The position numbers were made by a program, and so were the translations under genes. The notes under the pieces were generated by a model. That model searched no databases. It was not told where the DNA came from and saw nothing but the letters and a program-made list of their open reading frames with translations. A DNA stretch of 64,000 nucleotides, from NCBI RefSeq assembly GCF_004217565.1, contig NZ_SHLA01000001.1, forward strand, positions 2,666,001-2,730,000, written 5' to 3'. Numbering within the stretch: position 1 is the first letter of the stretch; each line of letters begins with the position of its first letter. Shown piece by piece: positions 32,854 through 41,132 of the stretch. The DNA comes from Zhihengliuella halotolerans. Its GTDB lineage: Bacteria > Actinomycetota > Actinomycetes > Actinomycetales > Micrococcaceae.

Positions 32854-33479
32854 CGGGTTGCGTCGACGACCTTTCGGAACGTGGAGATGGAGTCGGCCAG
32901 GTGCGGTTCGAGGTCGCCGCGACCCGCGTCCTGGTAGGCGGTGAAGGCGAACTTGGTGATGACGCCGGCCAGCATGATCAGGGCACGCGGGGACCGTTCG
33001 GCGTCGGGCAGGGCGTCGATCTCCGCACTCGGAACACCCTCGGCGATCCGCTCGTGCAGCACCTCGGTCACGAGCCGCTCGGCGTCGGAGACGTGCTGCA
33101 TGACGCGCTCGCGCAGCTCGGGGCGGGCCGCGACGACGACGCGGCGCCGGGCCATGCTGCCGCTGACGAAGCTCGTAGTCAGGACCGCGGCCAGCAGTTC
33201 GACTGTGCGGGTCAGGAGGTCCTCGCCCGAGGCGCGGAACCGCTCGATGTCCCCCTCCCCGACGACGGGTGGCTGCGTCCCGAGGACCGCGTCCTCCTTG
33301 GTCGGGAAGTAGTTGAAGAACGTGCGCCGGGAAACGCCGGCCCGCGCGGCGATGGCGTCGATCGTTGCGGCGGCGAGACCGTCGTCGAGCGCGATGGAGG
33401 ACGCCGCCTCGTGGACCGCGTTCCAGGTCTCCACGCGATTGCGCTCGCGCTGCGAAAGTTCGGATTGATTGCCTTGCAT
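32850..33479 (-). CDS. TetR family repressor of the adjacent exporter
   Basis: 209 aa from ATG 33479. HTH TIDAIAARAGVSRRTFFNYFPTKED at about 40-65, helical sensor domain after it. ATG 33479 is preferred to ATG 33497 because a -10-like TAAATT ends seven bases before it, giving a leaderless start, and neither has a Shine-Dalgarno. The upstream palindromes suggest autoregulation. It forms an operon with the DHA2 pump gene. Confidence 0.88.
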   Translation of the reverse strand: MQGNQSELSQRERNRVETWNAVHEAASSIALDDGLAAATIDAIAARAGVSRRTFFNYFPTKEDAVLGTQPPVVGEGDIERFRASGEDLLTRTVELLAAVLTTSFVSGSMARRRVVVAARPELRERVMQHVSDAERLVTEVLHERIAEGVPSAEIDALPDAERSPRALIMLAGVITKFAFTAYQDAGRGDLEPHLADSISTFRKVVDATR

Positions 33480-33500
33480 AACTAATAATTTATGCACTCA

Positions 33501-33522
33501 TGCAAATTTGCACAAGTGCAAA
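33501..33522. promoter_or_regulatory. TetR operator overlapping the promoter
   Basis: Two overlapping dyads: tgcaaatttgca (33501-33512, perfect) and tttgcac-aa-gtgcaaa (33507-33522). On the minus strand TTGTGC (-35), 17 bp and TAAATT (-10) would drive the repressor-pump operon, so binding here would block polymerase. Confidence 0.6.
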
Positions 33523-33649
33523 CTTCGGTGACCCTGGACACAGAGGCGTCAAATCAGGGTTGAACGTGGGGTTTCCCCCATGGCCGCGCTAGGGAGCCCG
33601 GCGTATCATTGAGGACAAGGAAGATTCTCGACGATCCTGGGGGATGGAC

Positions 33650-34294
33650 ATGAGCGGATACGTCTCGTACCCTTCGGCCGTCGAGCCGCCGCGTGAGCAA
33701 CCGCTGTACGGCGCGACGATGTTGCAGGCCGTCAAGCGCTTCTTCACGAAGTACGCGGTCTTCACCGGGCGCGCGAGCCGCAGCGAATTCTGGTGGGTCT
33801 ACCTCGCGATGACCATCGTGTCGACGGCCGTGGCCGTCCTGATGTTCATTGCCATCGGCGCCGTCGCGGCCTCCACGGACTTCGGCGCGCTCGACGATCC
33901 GGCCGTCATGGAAACCGCCGGGATGGGACTCTTCGGCATCGCGGCCGTCTTCTACGCGATCCTGGCCGCCTTCGGCCTCGCGATCCTCGTCCCGAACATC
34001 GCCGTCACCGTGCGCCGCCTGCACGACGCCGGCTTCTCCGGCTGGTGGTACCTGATCAACTTCGTGCCCGGCGGAAGCATCGTCGTCCTGGTCTTCACGA
34101 TCCTGCCCTCCGTCGCCGAGGGGGCCCGGTTCGACGACCCGCCCTACGGTTACCCGCCCGCGCCCAACTCCCCCTTCCTGGTCCCCGCCTACCCGGCCGC
34201 CGCCGGCTACCAAGGCGGCTACGCCGGCGGCTGGACCGCACCGCCGTCGACCCCGCCCGCAGGCCCCACCCAGAGTCCCCCACGCGAGAGATAG
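33650..34294 (+). CDS. DUF805 membrane protein, copy 1
   Basis: 214 aa. DUF805 core: FFTKYAVFTGRASRSEFWWVYLA, long hydrophobic segments (about 45-70, 90-120) and the hallmark VRRLHDAGFSGWWYLINFVP. The C-terminal tail is Pro/Tyr/Gly-rich and probably cytosolic. ATG 33650 has GGGGG six bases upstream; ATG 33644 is too close to it. First of three tandem paralogues. The molecular function of the family is unknown. Confidence 0.87.
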   Translation: MSGYVSYPSAVEPPREQPLYGATMLQAVKRFFTKYAVFTGRASRSEFWWVYLAMTIVSTAVAVLMFIAIGAVAASTDFGALDDPAVMETAGMGLFGIAAVFYAILAAFGLAILVPNIAVTVRRLHDAGFSGWWYLINFVPGGSIVVLVFTILPSVAEGARFDDPPYGYPPAPNSPFLVPAYPAAAGYQGGYAGGWTAPPSTPPAGPTQSPPRER

Positions 34295-34304
34295 GGAGCC
34301 CGTC

Positions 34305-34763
34305 ATGTTCGAGAACTTCCGCCTGGTCCAGGACCCCTCGACTGAGCCGCCGCTGAACCGGCCGCTCCATGACGCCACGATCCCGCAGGCCCTCGACCGC
34401 TTTCTGCAGAACTTCTTCGTCTTCACCGGCCGCGCCAGCCGCTCCGAATTCTGGTGGGTCGCCCTCATCGTCTTCCTCGTGGGCACGGTCCTCTCCTGGG
34501 TGCCCGGCGTCGGCGGCCTGATCTCGACGCTGTACGCGCTGGCCCTGATCATCCCGACCGTTGCGCTCGGCGCCCGCCGCCTGCACGACGCGGGCCTGTC
34601 CGCCTGGCTGCTGATGCTCAACGTCGTCCCCGGATTCGGCACGGCGGCCGTGCTGGTTCTCGCCCTGTTGCCGTCCCGCGCGTCGGGCGCCAAACACGAC
34701 ATCGGCGAACCGGGTGATGCCCCCGTCAACTTCTTCGACAACCCGCCGGACCCCCAGCGGTAA
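34305..34763 (+). CDS. DUF805 membrane protein, copy 2
   Basis: 152 aa, the shortest of the three. FFVFTGRASRSEFWWVALIVF and ARRLHDAGLSAWLLMLNVVPGFG define the domain; three to four membrane segments. No long tail, only a short charged end. It starts 10 bp after copy 1 with a leader of the AGGGAG type. Its opening MFENFRLVQDP is nearly the same as copy 3, so these two arose from a recent duplication. Confidence 0.87.
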   Translation: MFENFRLVQDPSTEPPLNRPLHDATIPQALDRFLQNFFVFTGRASRSEFWWVALIVFLVGTVLSWVPGVGGLISTLYALALIIPTVALGARRLHDAGLSAWLLMLNVVPGFGTAAVLVLALLPSRASGAKHDIGEPGDAPVNFFDNPPDPQR

Positions 34764-34824
34764 CATCCCGCACCGCGGCCGGCGGGACAGGATTCCGCTG
34801 GCCAAGCTCACGGAAAGGCACGAC

Positions 34825-35490
34825 ATGTTTGAAAATCTTCGCCTCGTCCAGAATCCCGCCGCCGAACCGCCCATGGACAAGCCGCTCTACGGCGCCACCT
34901 TCATGCAAGCGCTGGACCGCTTCGTGCAGAACTACGTTGTCTTCACCGGCCGCGCCAGCCGCTCCGAATTCTGGTGGGTGGCCCTCGCGCTGACTGCGGT
35001 GCACATCGTGCTGAACTGGATCCCGGTGCTCGGGACGGTCCTGTCGACGCTTGTCGCCCTCGCGACCATCGTCCCCTCCGTGGCGGTCATCGTCCGCCGC
35101 CTGCACGACGCGGGCTTCTCCGGCTTCCTCGCCCTCGTAGGCCTCGTGCCGCTCCTCGGCCAGATCGCTCTGCTGGTGCTGGCGGCCCTCGAGTCCAAGC
35201 CGGAGGGCGCCCAGTACGACGCCGACGCCGCGCCGACGAACCCGGTGCCGGGCAACCCGTACCAGCAGGCTCCGCAGCAGCCGGCACCGCAGGCACCGCC
35301 GACGGCTCCCGCTACGCCAGCGGCCGACGCGGCACCGGCCGCAGCACCCGCCCCGGCCCCCGAGGCGCCTCAAGCCGAAGCCGCTCCCGCCCCACCTCAG
35401 GCCGCGGAACCCACCGCTGCGCCTGCCGAGGCGGCCGACGCCGACGCGCCGCGCGATCCGGACATCCAGCCGGGCGGTGAGCAGCGCTAG
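34825..35490 (+). CDS. DUF805 membrane protein, copy 3, with Ala/Pro-rich tail
   Basis: 221 aa. DUF805 domain at 1-125 (MFENLRLVQNP, YVVFTGRASRSEFWWVALAL, VRRLHDAGFSGFLALVGLVP), then about 90 residues composed almost wholly of Ala, Pro, Gln and Glu. ATG 34825 follows GGAAAGG. 61 bp separate it from copy 2. The tail may extend from the membrane into the cytosol or wall; its composition allows only speculation. Confidence 0.87.
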   Translation: MFENLRLVQNPAAEPPMDKPLYGATFMQALDRFVQNYVVFTGRASRSEFWWVALALTAVHIVLNWIPVLGTVLSTLVALATIVPSVAVIVRRLHDAGFSGFLALVGLVPLLGQIALLVLAALESKPEGAQYDADAAPTNPVPGNPYQQAPQQPAPQAPPTAPATPAADAAPAAAPAPAPEAPQAEAAPAPPQAAEPTAAPAEAADADAPRDPDIQPGGEQR

Positions 35491-35550
35491 GCCTCCTGCT
35501 GCGCCGCCGCGAACACGACGGCGCGGCCCGGACTGTGCTGTGATGGTGCC

Positions 35551-36399
35551 ATGAGACTTGCCACTCTGCGCCGAAACGGCCAGCCGGGCCGCACGTATGC
35601 CGCCCTGGTCGAGGACGACCGCGCCCTCGAGCTCGCCGGCTACGACGACGTCGGCGCCTTCCTCGCCGCGCCCGCATCGGACCGCGCCGAGGCCCTGACG
35701 GTAGCCGGCGGCGCATCGGGTGTGCCCGTCGCCGACGTCGACTTCGCTCCCCTGATCCCGCGCCCGTCCAAGATCTTCTGCATCGGACTGAACTACCGCA
35801 ACCACGCGGCCGAGACCGGGATCGAGCTTCCGACTCACCCGACGATCTTCACCAAGTTCGCCGACTCGCTCTGCGGCGCGAACGACACGGTCGAGATTCC
35901 GCCCGAGGAACACCGGATCGACTGGGAAGGCGAGCTCGCCGTCATCGTCGGCGCGGGCGGCCGGCGCATCACCGAAGCCGAGGCGCCGGCCGCCATCGCC
36001 GGCTACGCGGTCGCCAACGACGTCTCGATGCGCGGCTGGCAGGGCCGCACCTCCGAATGGACGCAAGGCAAGTGCTGGGAGGCCTCGACCCCTGTGGGCC
36101 CCTACCTCGTGACCGCCGACGAGTTCGTCCCTGGAGCGCGGATCGAGACCCGCGTGAACGGCGACGTGGTCCAGCAGGACTCGACGGGTGATCTGATCTT
36201 CACCCCCCAGGCCCTCGTCGCCTACTGTTCGACCATGGTGACCCTGTGCCCGGGCGACCTGATCCTCACGGGCACGCCGGCCGGCGTCGCACTGGGCCGC
36301 AAGGACCCGAAGACGGGACGGCGCCCGTGGCTGCAACCCGGCGACGTGCTCGAGACCGAGATCGAAGGCCTCGGCACCCAACGCACGGTCTTCGCCTGA
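35551..36399 (+). CDS. Fumarylacetoacetate hydrolase (FAH) family protein
   Basis: 282 aa. The FAH C-domain is clear: GLNYRNHAAETG, the metal-ligand Glu residues in DWEGELAVIVG, the Asp in NDVSMRGWQ, and GTPAGVALGRKD. The reaction class is C-C bond hydrolysis or decarboxylation of 2-oxo acids such as fumarylpyruvate, acylpyruvates or 2-hydroxyhepta-diene-dioates. The context (HAD enzyme next, DUF805 genes before) does not point to a substrate; the MDMPI-family gene at 16.6 kb could belong to the same gentisate-type route. ATG 35551. Confidence 0.9.
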   Translation: MRLATLRRNGQPGRTYAALVEDDRALELAGYDDVGAFLAAPASDRAEALTVAGGASGVPVADVDFAPLIPRPSKIFCIGLNYRNHAAETGIELPTHPTIFTKFADSLCGANDTVEIPPEEHRIDWEGELAVIVGAGGRRITEAEAPAAIAGYAVANDVSMRGWQGRTSEWTQGKCWEASTPVGPYLVTADEFVPGARIETRVNGDVVQQDSTGDLIFTPQALVAYCSTMVTLCPGDLILTGTPAGVALGRKDPKTGRRPWLQPGDVLETEIEGLGTQRTVFA

Positions 36400-36448
36400 C
36401 CCGCCCCGAGACCCCCAGCCCCACCCTTCGCTAGTGAGAGGAACCCAC

Positions 36449-37261
36449 ATGACCGCGAAGACCCCCAGTTGGACCGAGCGCACCGTCGCCGACATCGAAA
36501 CCTGGCTGACCGACATGGACGGGGTCCTGGTGCATGAGAACCAGGCCATCCCCGGCGCCGCCGAACTCATCGACGGCTGGCGCAGCAACGGACAGCGGTT
36601 TCTGGTGCTCACCAACAACTCGATCTACACGCCACGGGACCTGCGCGCCCGCCTGCTGGCGTCCGGACTGGACGTCCCGGAGGAGAGCATCTGGACGTCC
36701 GCACTCGCAACCGCCGAGTTCCTGCGCCGCCAGCGCCCGGGCGGTCGCGCTTACGTGATCGGTGAGGCCGGCCTGACGACGGCACTGCACGACGCCGGCT
36801 TCATCATGACCGACCGCGAACCCGACTACGTGGTGCTCGGCGAGACCCGGACCTACTCCTTCGAGGCGATCACGCGCGCGATCCGGCTCATCGAGGACGG
36901 GGCGAGCTTCATCTGCACCAACCCGGACGCGACCGGCCCCTCAAAGGAGGGCCTCCTGCCCGCCACCGGGGCGGTGGCAGCGCTCATCACGGCGGCGACG
37001 AAGCGGGACCCGTACATCGTCGGCAAACCGAACCCGATGATGTTCCGCTCGGCCCTGAACCGGATCGACGCCCACTCGGAGACGACGGCGATGATCGGCG
37101 ACCGCATGGACACGGACATCGTCGCGGGGATGGAAGCCGGACTACTCACCGTGCTGGTGCACACGGGCATCACGAGCGAGGACGAGGTCGCGGCATTCCC
37201 CTTCCGCCCTGACCTCTCCTACCCCTCGGTCAGGGAGCTCGGCGCCGAACTCGGCCACTAA
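36449..37261 (+). CDS. HAD-IIA family phosphatase (NagD/p-nitrophenylphosphatase type)
   Basis: 270 aa. HAD motifs: WLTDMDGVL (nucleophile Asp), LTNNS (motif II), GKPNPMMF (Lys, motif III) and MIGDRMDTDIVAG (acidic motif IV). A large C2 cap lies between motifs II and III. These enzymes dephosphorylate nucleotides or sugar phosphates in the cytosol. ATG 36449 with AGAGGAA leader; 49 bp after the FAH gene. It ends at a strong terminator. Confidence 0.92.
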   Translation: MTAKTPSWTERTVADIETWLTDMDGVLVHENQAIPGAAELIDGWRSNGQRFLVLTNNSIYTPRDLRARLLASGLDVPEESIWTSALATAEFLRRQRPGGRAYVIGEAGLTTALHDAGFIMTDREPDYVVLGETRTYSFEAITRAIRLIEDGASFICTNPDATGPSKEGLLPATGAVAALITAATKRDPYIVGKPNPMMFRSALNRIDAHSETTAMIGDRMDTDIVAGMEAGLLTVLVHTGITSEDEVAAFPFRPDLSYPSVRELGAELGH

Positions 37262-37265
37262 ACGA

Positions 37266-37317
37266 CACTGAGGGCGGGTGTTCCGCGACGCGCGGCAATG
37301 GACACCCGCCCTCAGTG
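37266..37317. terminator. Perfect 16-bp bidirectional terminator hairpin
   Basis: cactgagggcgggtgt (37266-37281) and its exact complement (37302-37317) enclose a loop that itself folds (ccgcg-acg-cgcgg, 37283-37295). It separates the convergent HAD (stop 37261) and beta-galactosidase (stop 37345) genes. Confidence 0.85.
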
Positions 37318-37344
37318 CTCTCGGCGACCGTCACGGGCCCGGAC

Positions 37345-39198
37345 CTACTGCTGATCGAAAGTTTCGATGTGCTCCTGCGGCGGTCCGAGTCGTGGCTCGG
37401 CGCGCAGCTCGACGCGGTCACCCAGCCGCTCCAGATCGAGAATCGTTACGGTATTCTCCCCCGCCCTGAACAAAGCGGCGGGGATGTACAACGTCTCCTG
37501 CGGTCCACGCTCCCAGTAGCGCCCGAGCAGGAAGTCATTGACCCACACGAACCCCTTGCCGGAGTCAGGCAGGGCCAGGAACGCGTCGAGGGGTTCAGCC
37601 ACCTCGAAAGTCGCAGCGGCCACCGCCCCCTCACTGTGGTCAGGTTCGTTTGCATCCCACCCGGCCAAGCCGAGATCAGCCGGAGTGAAGCGGTCCAGCG
37701 GCACCGCGATGTGGTCCCATTGGAAGACCAGCCGACGCTCCACCAGGACAGCGTCCAGTCCTTTGCCTTCCCCCAGCAGGTGCCCGTAGTTGATGCGCCC
37801 CTGGTTCTCGACGACGATCTCCAAGAGGACTTCTTCCCCGGCGCCAGTGAGCGTCACCGACTGGGCGTCGTCGTTCCGCGAGACGATGCCCCGCAGGACG
37901 CCATCGACGAAGACGTGGGCGCGATCCCTCAGCCCCACGAGAGTCACCGGGACCTCCCCAGACGGCAGAACGGGGCGCGCCCGGTACAGCAGCAGTCCCG
38001 CATCCAATTCCACGTCCTCGAAGGTGAGCGGCGTCGGCGAGCGGACCGGCTCGCCACAGTTGCGCAGCGTTTCCAGCAGTCCCCGCGTGCGGGTCAGCGT
38101 CGCAGTCAGCGGCTCCACAGTGCGTGGCTGGGTGGTGAGGGATTCGATCTCACACGTGCCCGTGAAACGTTGGAACTGATCCCGCAGCTGCCAGAACTTC
38201 TGCGTCAGGCCGCCGGATTCGGAAATGGGGGCATCGGAGTCGTAGCTCGTGACCGTCGGCTGAAAATGCGTTCCGTCATGGTTGGCGCCGGAAGTCAGGC
38301 CGAAGTTCGTCCCGCCGTGCGCCATGTACAAGCTGACGGAGCCGCCGAGATCGAGGATCTCACCCACGCTGGCTGCTGCATCAGCAGCGTCCCGCGTATG
38401 GTGCCCCTCCCCCCAATGATCGAACCAGCCGTTCCAGAACTCCGCACAGAAGAAGGGCTCGTCAGGGCGTCGCTCGCGGAAAAGCCGACTCGCTGTGGCC
38501 GCGCGTGATCCGAAGGTCGCCGCTGCGAAGGTGCCCTCCAACATCCCTCCGTCGAGCATCAGCGGTGTCGGCCCGTCCGCCGTGTACATGAATTCCGTGA
38601 CACCACGCTCCCGAAGGGCCTGGCGGATCCACTCCATGTACTGACGGTCGTCCCCGAAACTTCCGTATTCGTTCTCGATCTGGACCGCCACCACCGGGCC
38701 CCCGTGGGACGCCTGGCGTTCGACGATCAACGGCAAGAGCGCGTCGAACCAGTCTGCGACAGCGCTCAGGAAGTCAGGATGAGCGCAGCGCGCCGCCGAC
38801 GGCCGCCCTCGGGTCACCCAGCTGGGTAGACCGCCGTTGTCCCACTCAGCGCAGATGTAGGGGCCTGGTCGCACGATCACATCGAGTCCCGCCTCCTGGG
38901 CGAGGTCGATGAACTGTCCGAGATCCCGCCACGCAGAGAAGTCGCGCTGGCCCCTTGTGCGCTCGTGGAAATTCCAGGCCACGTACGTGTCGACCGTGTT
39001 CACCCCGAGGGCGACGAGCCGAGCGAGCCGGTCCGCCCATTGCGTGGGGTGAACACGGAAGTAGTGGATCGAACCGGCAATGATCCGGTGCGGCTGGCCG
39101 TTGCGAAGGAACGCGCCGGCCTGGAACGTCAACGCAGGGCCCGGTGGTGTTGTTTCGTCGGCGGGACCTGGCCGAAGACCAGCGTCGTGGATAGTCAT
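37345..39198 (-). CDS. GH35 beta-galactosidase, cytoplasmic
   Basis: 617 aa with no signal peptide. GH35 barrel: GSIHYFRVHPTQW near the start, acid/base Glu in VAVQIENEYGSF, nucleophile Glu in FFCAEFWNGWFDHWG, followed by MAHGGTNFG. C-terminal jelly-roll domains (HVFVDGVLRGIVSR, WVNDFLLGRYWERGPQ). It removes terminal beta-galactose, and in this locus probably splits imported galactosyl-beta-1,3-GalNAc. ATG 39198 follows AGGAG. Last gene of the leftward transporter operon. Promoter control via the LacI operators upstream of the binding-protein gene. Confidence 0.94.
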   Translation of the reverse strand: MTIHDAGLRPGPADETTPPGPALTFQAGAFLRNGQPHRIIAGSIHYFRVHPTQWADRLARLVALGVNTVDTYVAWNFHERTRGQRDFSAWRDLGQFIDLAQEAGLDVIVRPGPYICAEWDNGGLPSWVTRGRPSAARCAHPDFLSAVADWFDALLPLIVERQASHGGPVVAVQIENEYGSFGDDRQYMEWIRQALRERGVTEFMYTADGPTPLMLDGGMLEGTFAAATFGSRAATASRLFRERRPDEPFFCAEFWNGWFDHWGEGHHTRDAADAAASVGEILDLGGSVSLYMAHGGTNFGLTSGANHDGTHFQPTVTSYDSDAPISESGGLTQKFWQLRDQFQRFTGTCEIESLTTQPRTVEPLTATLTRTRGLLETLRNCGEPVRSPTPLTFEDVELDAGLLLYRARPVLPSGEVPVTLVGLRDRAHVFVDGVLRGIVSRNDDAQSVTLTGAGEEVLLEIVVENQGRINYGHLLGEGKGLDAVLVERRLVFQWDHIAVPLDRFTPADLGLAGWDANEPDHSEGAVAAATFEVAEPLDAFLALPDSGKGFVWVNDFLLGRYWERGPQETLYIPAALFRAGENTVTILDLERLGDRVELRAEPRLGPPQEHIETFDQQ

Positions 39199-39261
39199 TT
39201 GACTCCTCGGAGACGGGCGCAGGGAGCCAGAGCGTCCCGCGCCGGACGGTTTCTTTGTCAG

Positions 39262-40164
39262 TTATTTGCTAGCGCCCAGGGTCATGCCTTCGATGATTCG
39301 GCTGCCGAGCCAGAGGTAGAGAAGCACCATCGGGAGAACCAGAACCACCACACCCGCGAAGAGACCGCCGTAATCGGAGCCGTTGAACTGCTGGCGTGCG
39401 ATGAAGTTCAGCAGCGCCACCGGCAGGACCTGCTTCTCGGTGTCCTGAATCAGGACAAGAGCCAGGAAAGTCTCGTTCCAGATACTGATGGCGTTGAGAA
39501 TCAACACGGTGATGATTCCTGAACGGGCCAGCGGCAGCATGATCTGCCAGAAGCTGCGCAAGGCCGAGCAGCCGTCGAGCGCTGCAGCTTCTTCCAGTTC
39601 GACGGGCAGACTGCGCATGAATCCGGCCAGCAGAATAACGGTGAAAGGAATACCTGCCCCGACCAGGGCCAGGTAAAGACCGAACAGCGTATCCACCAGT
39701 GCAAACTTCTCGAGCAGAACGAAGAGCGGGATGATGATGACCTGAACAGGCAGCCCGATACCCACGGCAAAGGTGGCCATCATCGTCCCGGAGATCTTCC
39801 GTGTGCTTCGGGCGAGAACGAAAGCGGCCGGGGCGCAGAGCACGACGAGGGTCACCGATCCGCCGATCGTCATGACGGCGGTATTGAGCGCGGCGATGCC
39901 GAACTCGCCTTCCAGCAGCGCGGTACGGAAGTTTTCCCACGCCGGGATGACGGGGAGTCCCCACGGGGTGGCGAATATATCGCGGTGTTCCCGGAGGGAG
40001 GTCAGCAGGACCCATGCGAAAACGCCGAGGTTGAAGACGACCAGCACCCACACGGCAACAATGCCGATCCCGCGGACGGGTCCCGTCGCGCCGATCTGGG
40101 CTTTGGTGCCACGGGTTCGTTCGGGTTTAGCCGGAGGCTTTCCCGGAAGGGCAGTAGTAACCAT
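39262..40164 (-). CDS. Carbohydrate ABC transporter permease (MalG type)
   Basis: 300 aa, six membrane segments. The EAA loop EEAAALDGCSALRSFWQIMLP contacts the ATPase. It ends with a typical LGSRIIEGMTLGASK. It forms the membrane channel with the MalF-type permease encoded 8 bp upstream. The Lys/Arg/Pro-rich N-terminus is cytosolic. No ATP-binding subunit is encoded in the window; carbohydrate importers of this class usually share a distant MsiK-type ATPase in actinobacteria. Confidence 0.93.
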   Translation of the reverse strand: MVTTALPGKPPAKPERTRGTKAQIGATGPVRGIGIVAVWVLVVFNLGVFAWVLLTSLREHRDIFATPWGLPVIPAWENFRTALLEGEFGIAALNTAVMTIGGSVTLVVLCAPAAFVLARSTRKISGTMMATFAVGIGLPVQVIIIPLFVLLEKFALVDTLFGLYLALVGAGIPFTVILLAGFMRSLPVELEEAAALDGCSALRSFWQIMLPLARSGIITVLILNAISIWNETFLALVLIQDTEKQVLPVALLNFIARQQFNGSDYGGLFAGVVVLVLPMVLLYLWLGSRIIEGMTLGASK

Positions 40165-40172
40165 GATCTACC

Positions 40173-41132
40173 TCAGAATTCGATCGGATCGCGTCGGGTG
40201 GCGCGGCGTAGGAGAACCACGAAGGCCATGACGGCGATAACGGTCACAACAGCGGCAGCAGAGGCATAGCCGAAGCTGAAGGAAGGAGTCCGTCCGCCGA
40301 AGGTGTTCCCGTAGATGAACAAAGCGCTATTCCAGACTGATGTCGGCGGCATGTCCGCGGTCGTCCCGCCGAAGGCGTAGATAAACTCGAAGATCTTCAA
40401 CGAGCCGATGGTCCAGAGGACCGCAGCAGCCGAGACGACATCCCAGGTCAGTGGCAGTGTGACGTAGCGGAATCGCTGCCACGCGGTGGCCCCGGCCAGC
40501 GCACACTCCTCATAGAGGTAGCGCGGGATCTGGTCGACCGCAGCCATCAGGATCGTGACGTAGAGACCGAGGTGCGTCCAGACCAGTCCGATCACGATGA
40601 TCAGGAAAAGGTGGTCCCCCAACCAGTTCGGGCTGTTCGCGATGCCGATCTGGTCCAGTCCGGTGTCCATCAGTCCGTTGGCCTGGAAGATGAACCCCCA
40701 CAGGATGGCCAGGACCACCGGGGAGATGATGGTCGGGAAGAACACGACGCTGCGGACGAATTTCCGTCCCCGCATTTCCCGCAGCACCATCGTCAAGCCA
40801 AAGGCCAGAACGAAGACCGCGATGCCTCCGCCCAGCAGAACGACCATCGTGTTCTTGAACGCGGTATGGAAGACGGTGTCACCCATGAGGGTCAGATAAT
40901 TGTCGATTCCGACCGGCTCGGCGGTGCCGATGCCATCCCAGCGTGTGAACGAAATGACGACCGAGGCGATTGCGGGCCCGAGGAACAGCACGGCGTAGAC
41001 CAACAGGGCCGGAGCCAGGAAGGGCCAAAAGATCTTACGTCGCCGTGCCTCGACGGGTGAGACGTTTTTCCGCGACACCCGCTGGGCGGGTGGCGCAACC
41101 CGCCCAGCGGTTCGAGTAGCCAAAGAACTCAT
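40173..41132 (-). CDS. Carbohydrate ABC transporter permease (MalF type)
   Basis: 319 aa, six membrane segments starting after a basic N-terminus (RRRKIFWPFLAPALLVYAV). The EAA loop is YEECALAGATAWQRFRYVTLPL. Starts at ATG 41132, immediately behind the TAA of the binding-protein gene. Works with the MalG-type subunit. Confidence 0.93.
   Translation of the reverse strand: MSSLATRTAGRVAPPAQRVSRKNVSPVEARRRKIFWPFLAPALLVYAVLFLGPAIASVVISFTRWDGIGTAEPVGIDNYLTLMGDTVFHTAFKNTMVVLLGGGIAVFVLAFGLTMVLREMRGRKFVRSVVFFPTIISPVVLAILWGFIFQANGLMDTGLDQIGIANSPNWLGDHLFLIIVIGLVWTHLGLYVTILMAAVDQIPRYLYEECALAGATAWQRFRYVTLPLTWDVVSAAAVLWTIGSLKIFEFIYAFGGTTADMPPTSVWNSALFIYGNTFGGRTPSFSFGYASAAAVVTVIAVMAFVVLLRRATRRDPIEF

Noticed and set aside
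30763-32937. 724-codon plus-strand frame opposite the DHA2 pump
   Set aside because: Composition (Arg, Asp, Gly, His) shows it to be antisense of a membrane protein gene; no start signal or domain.
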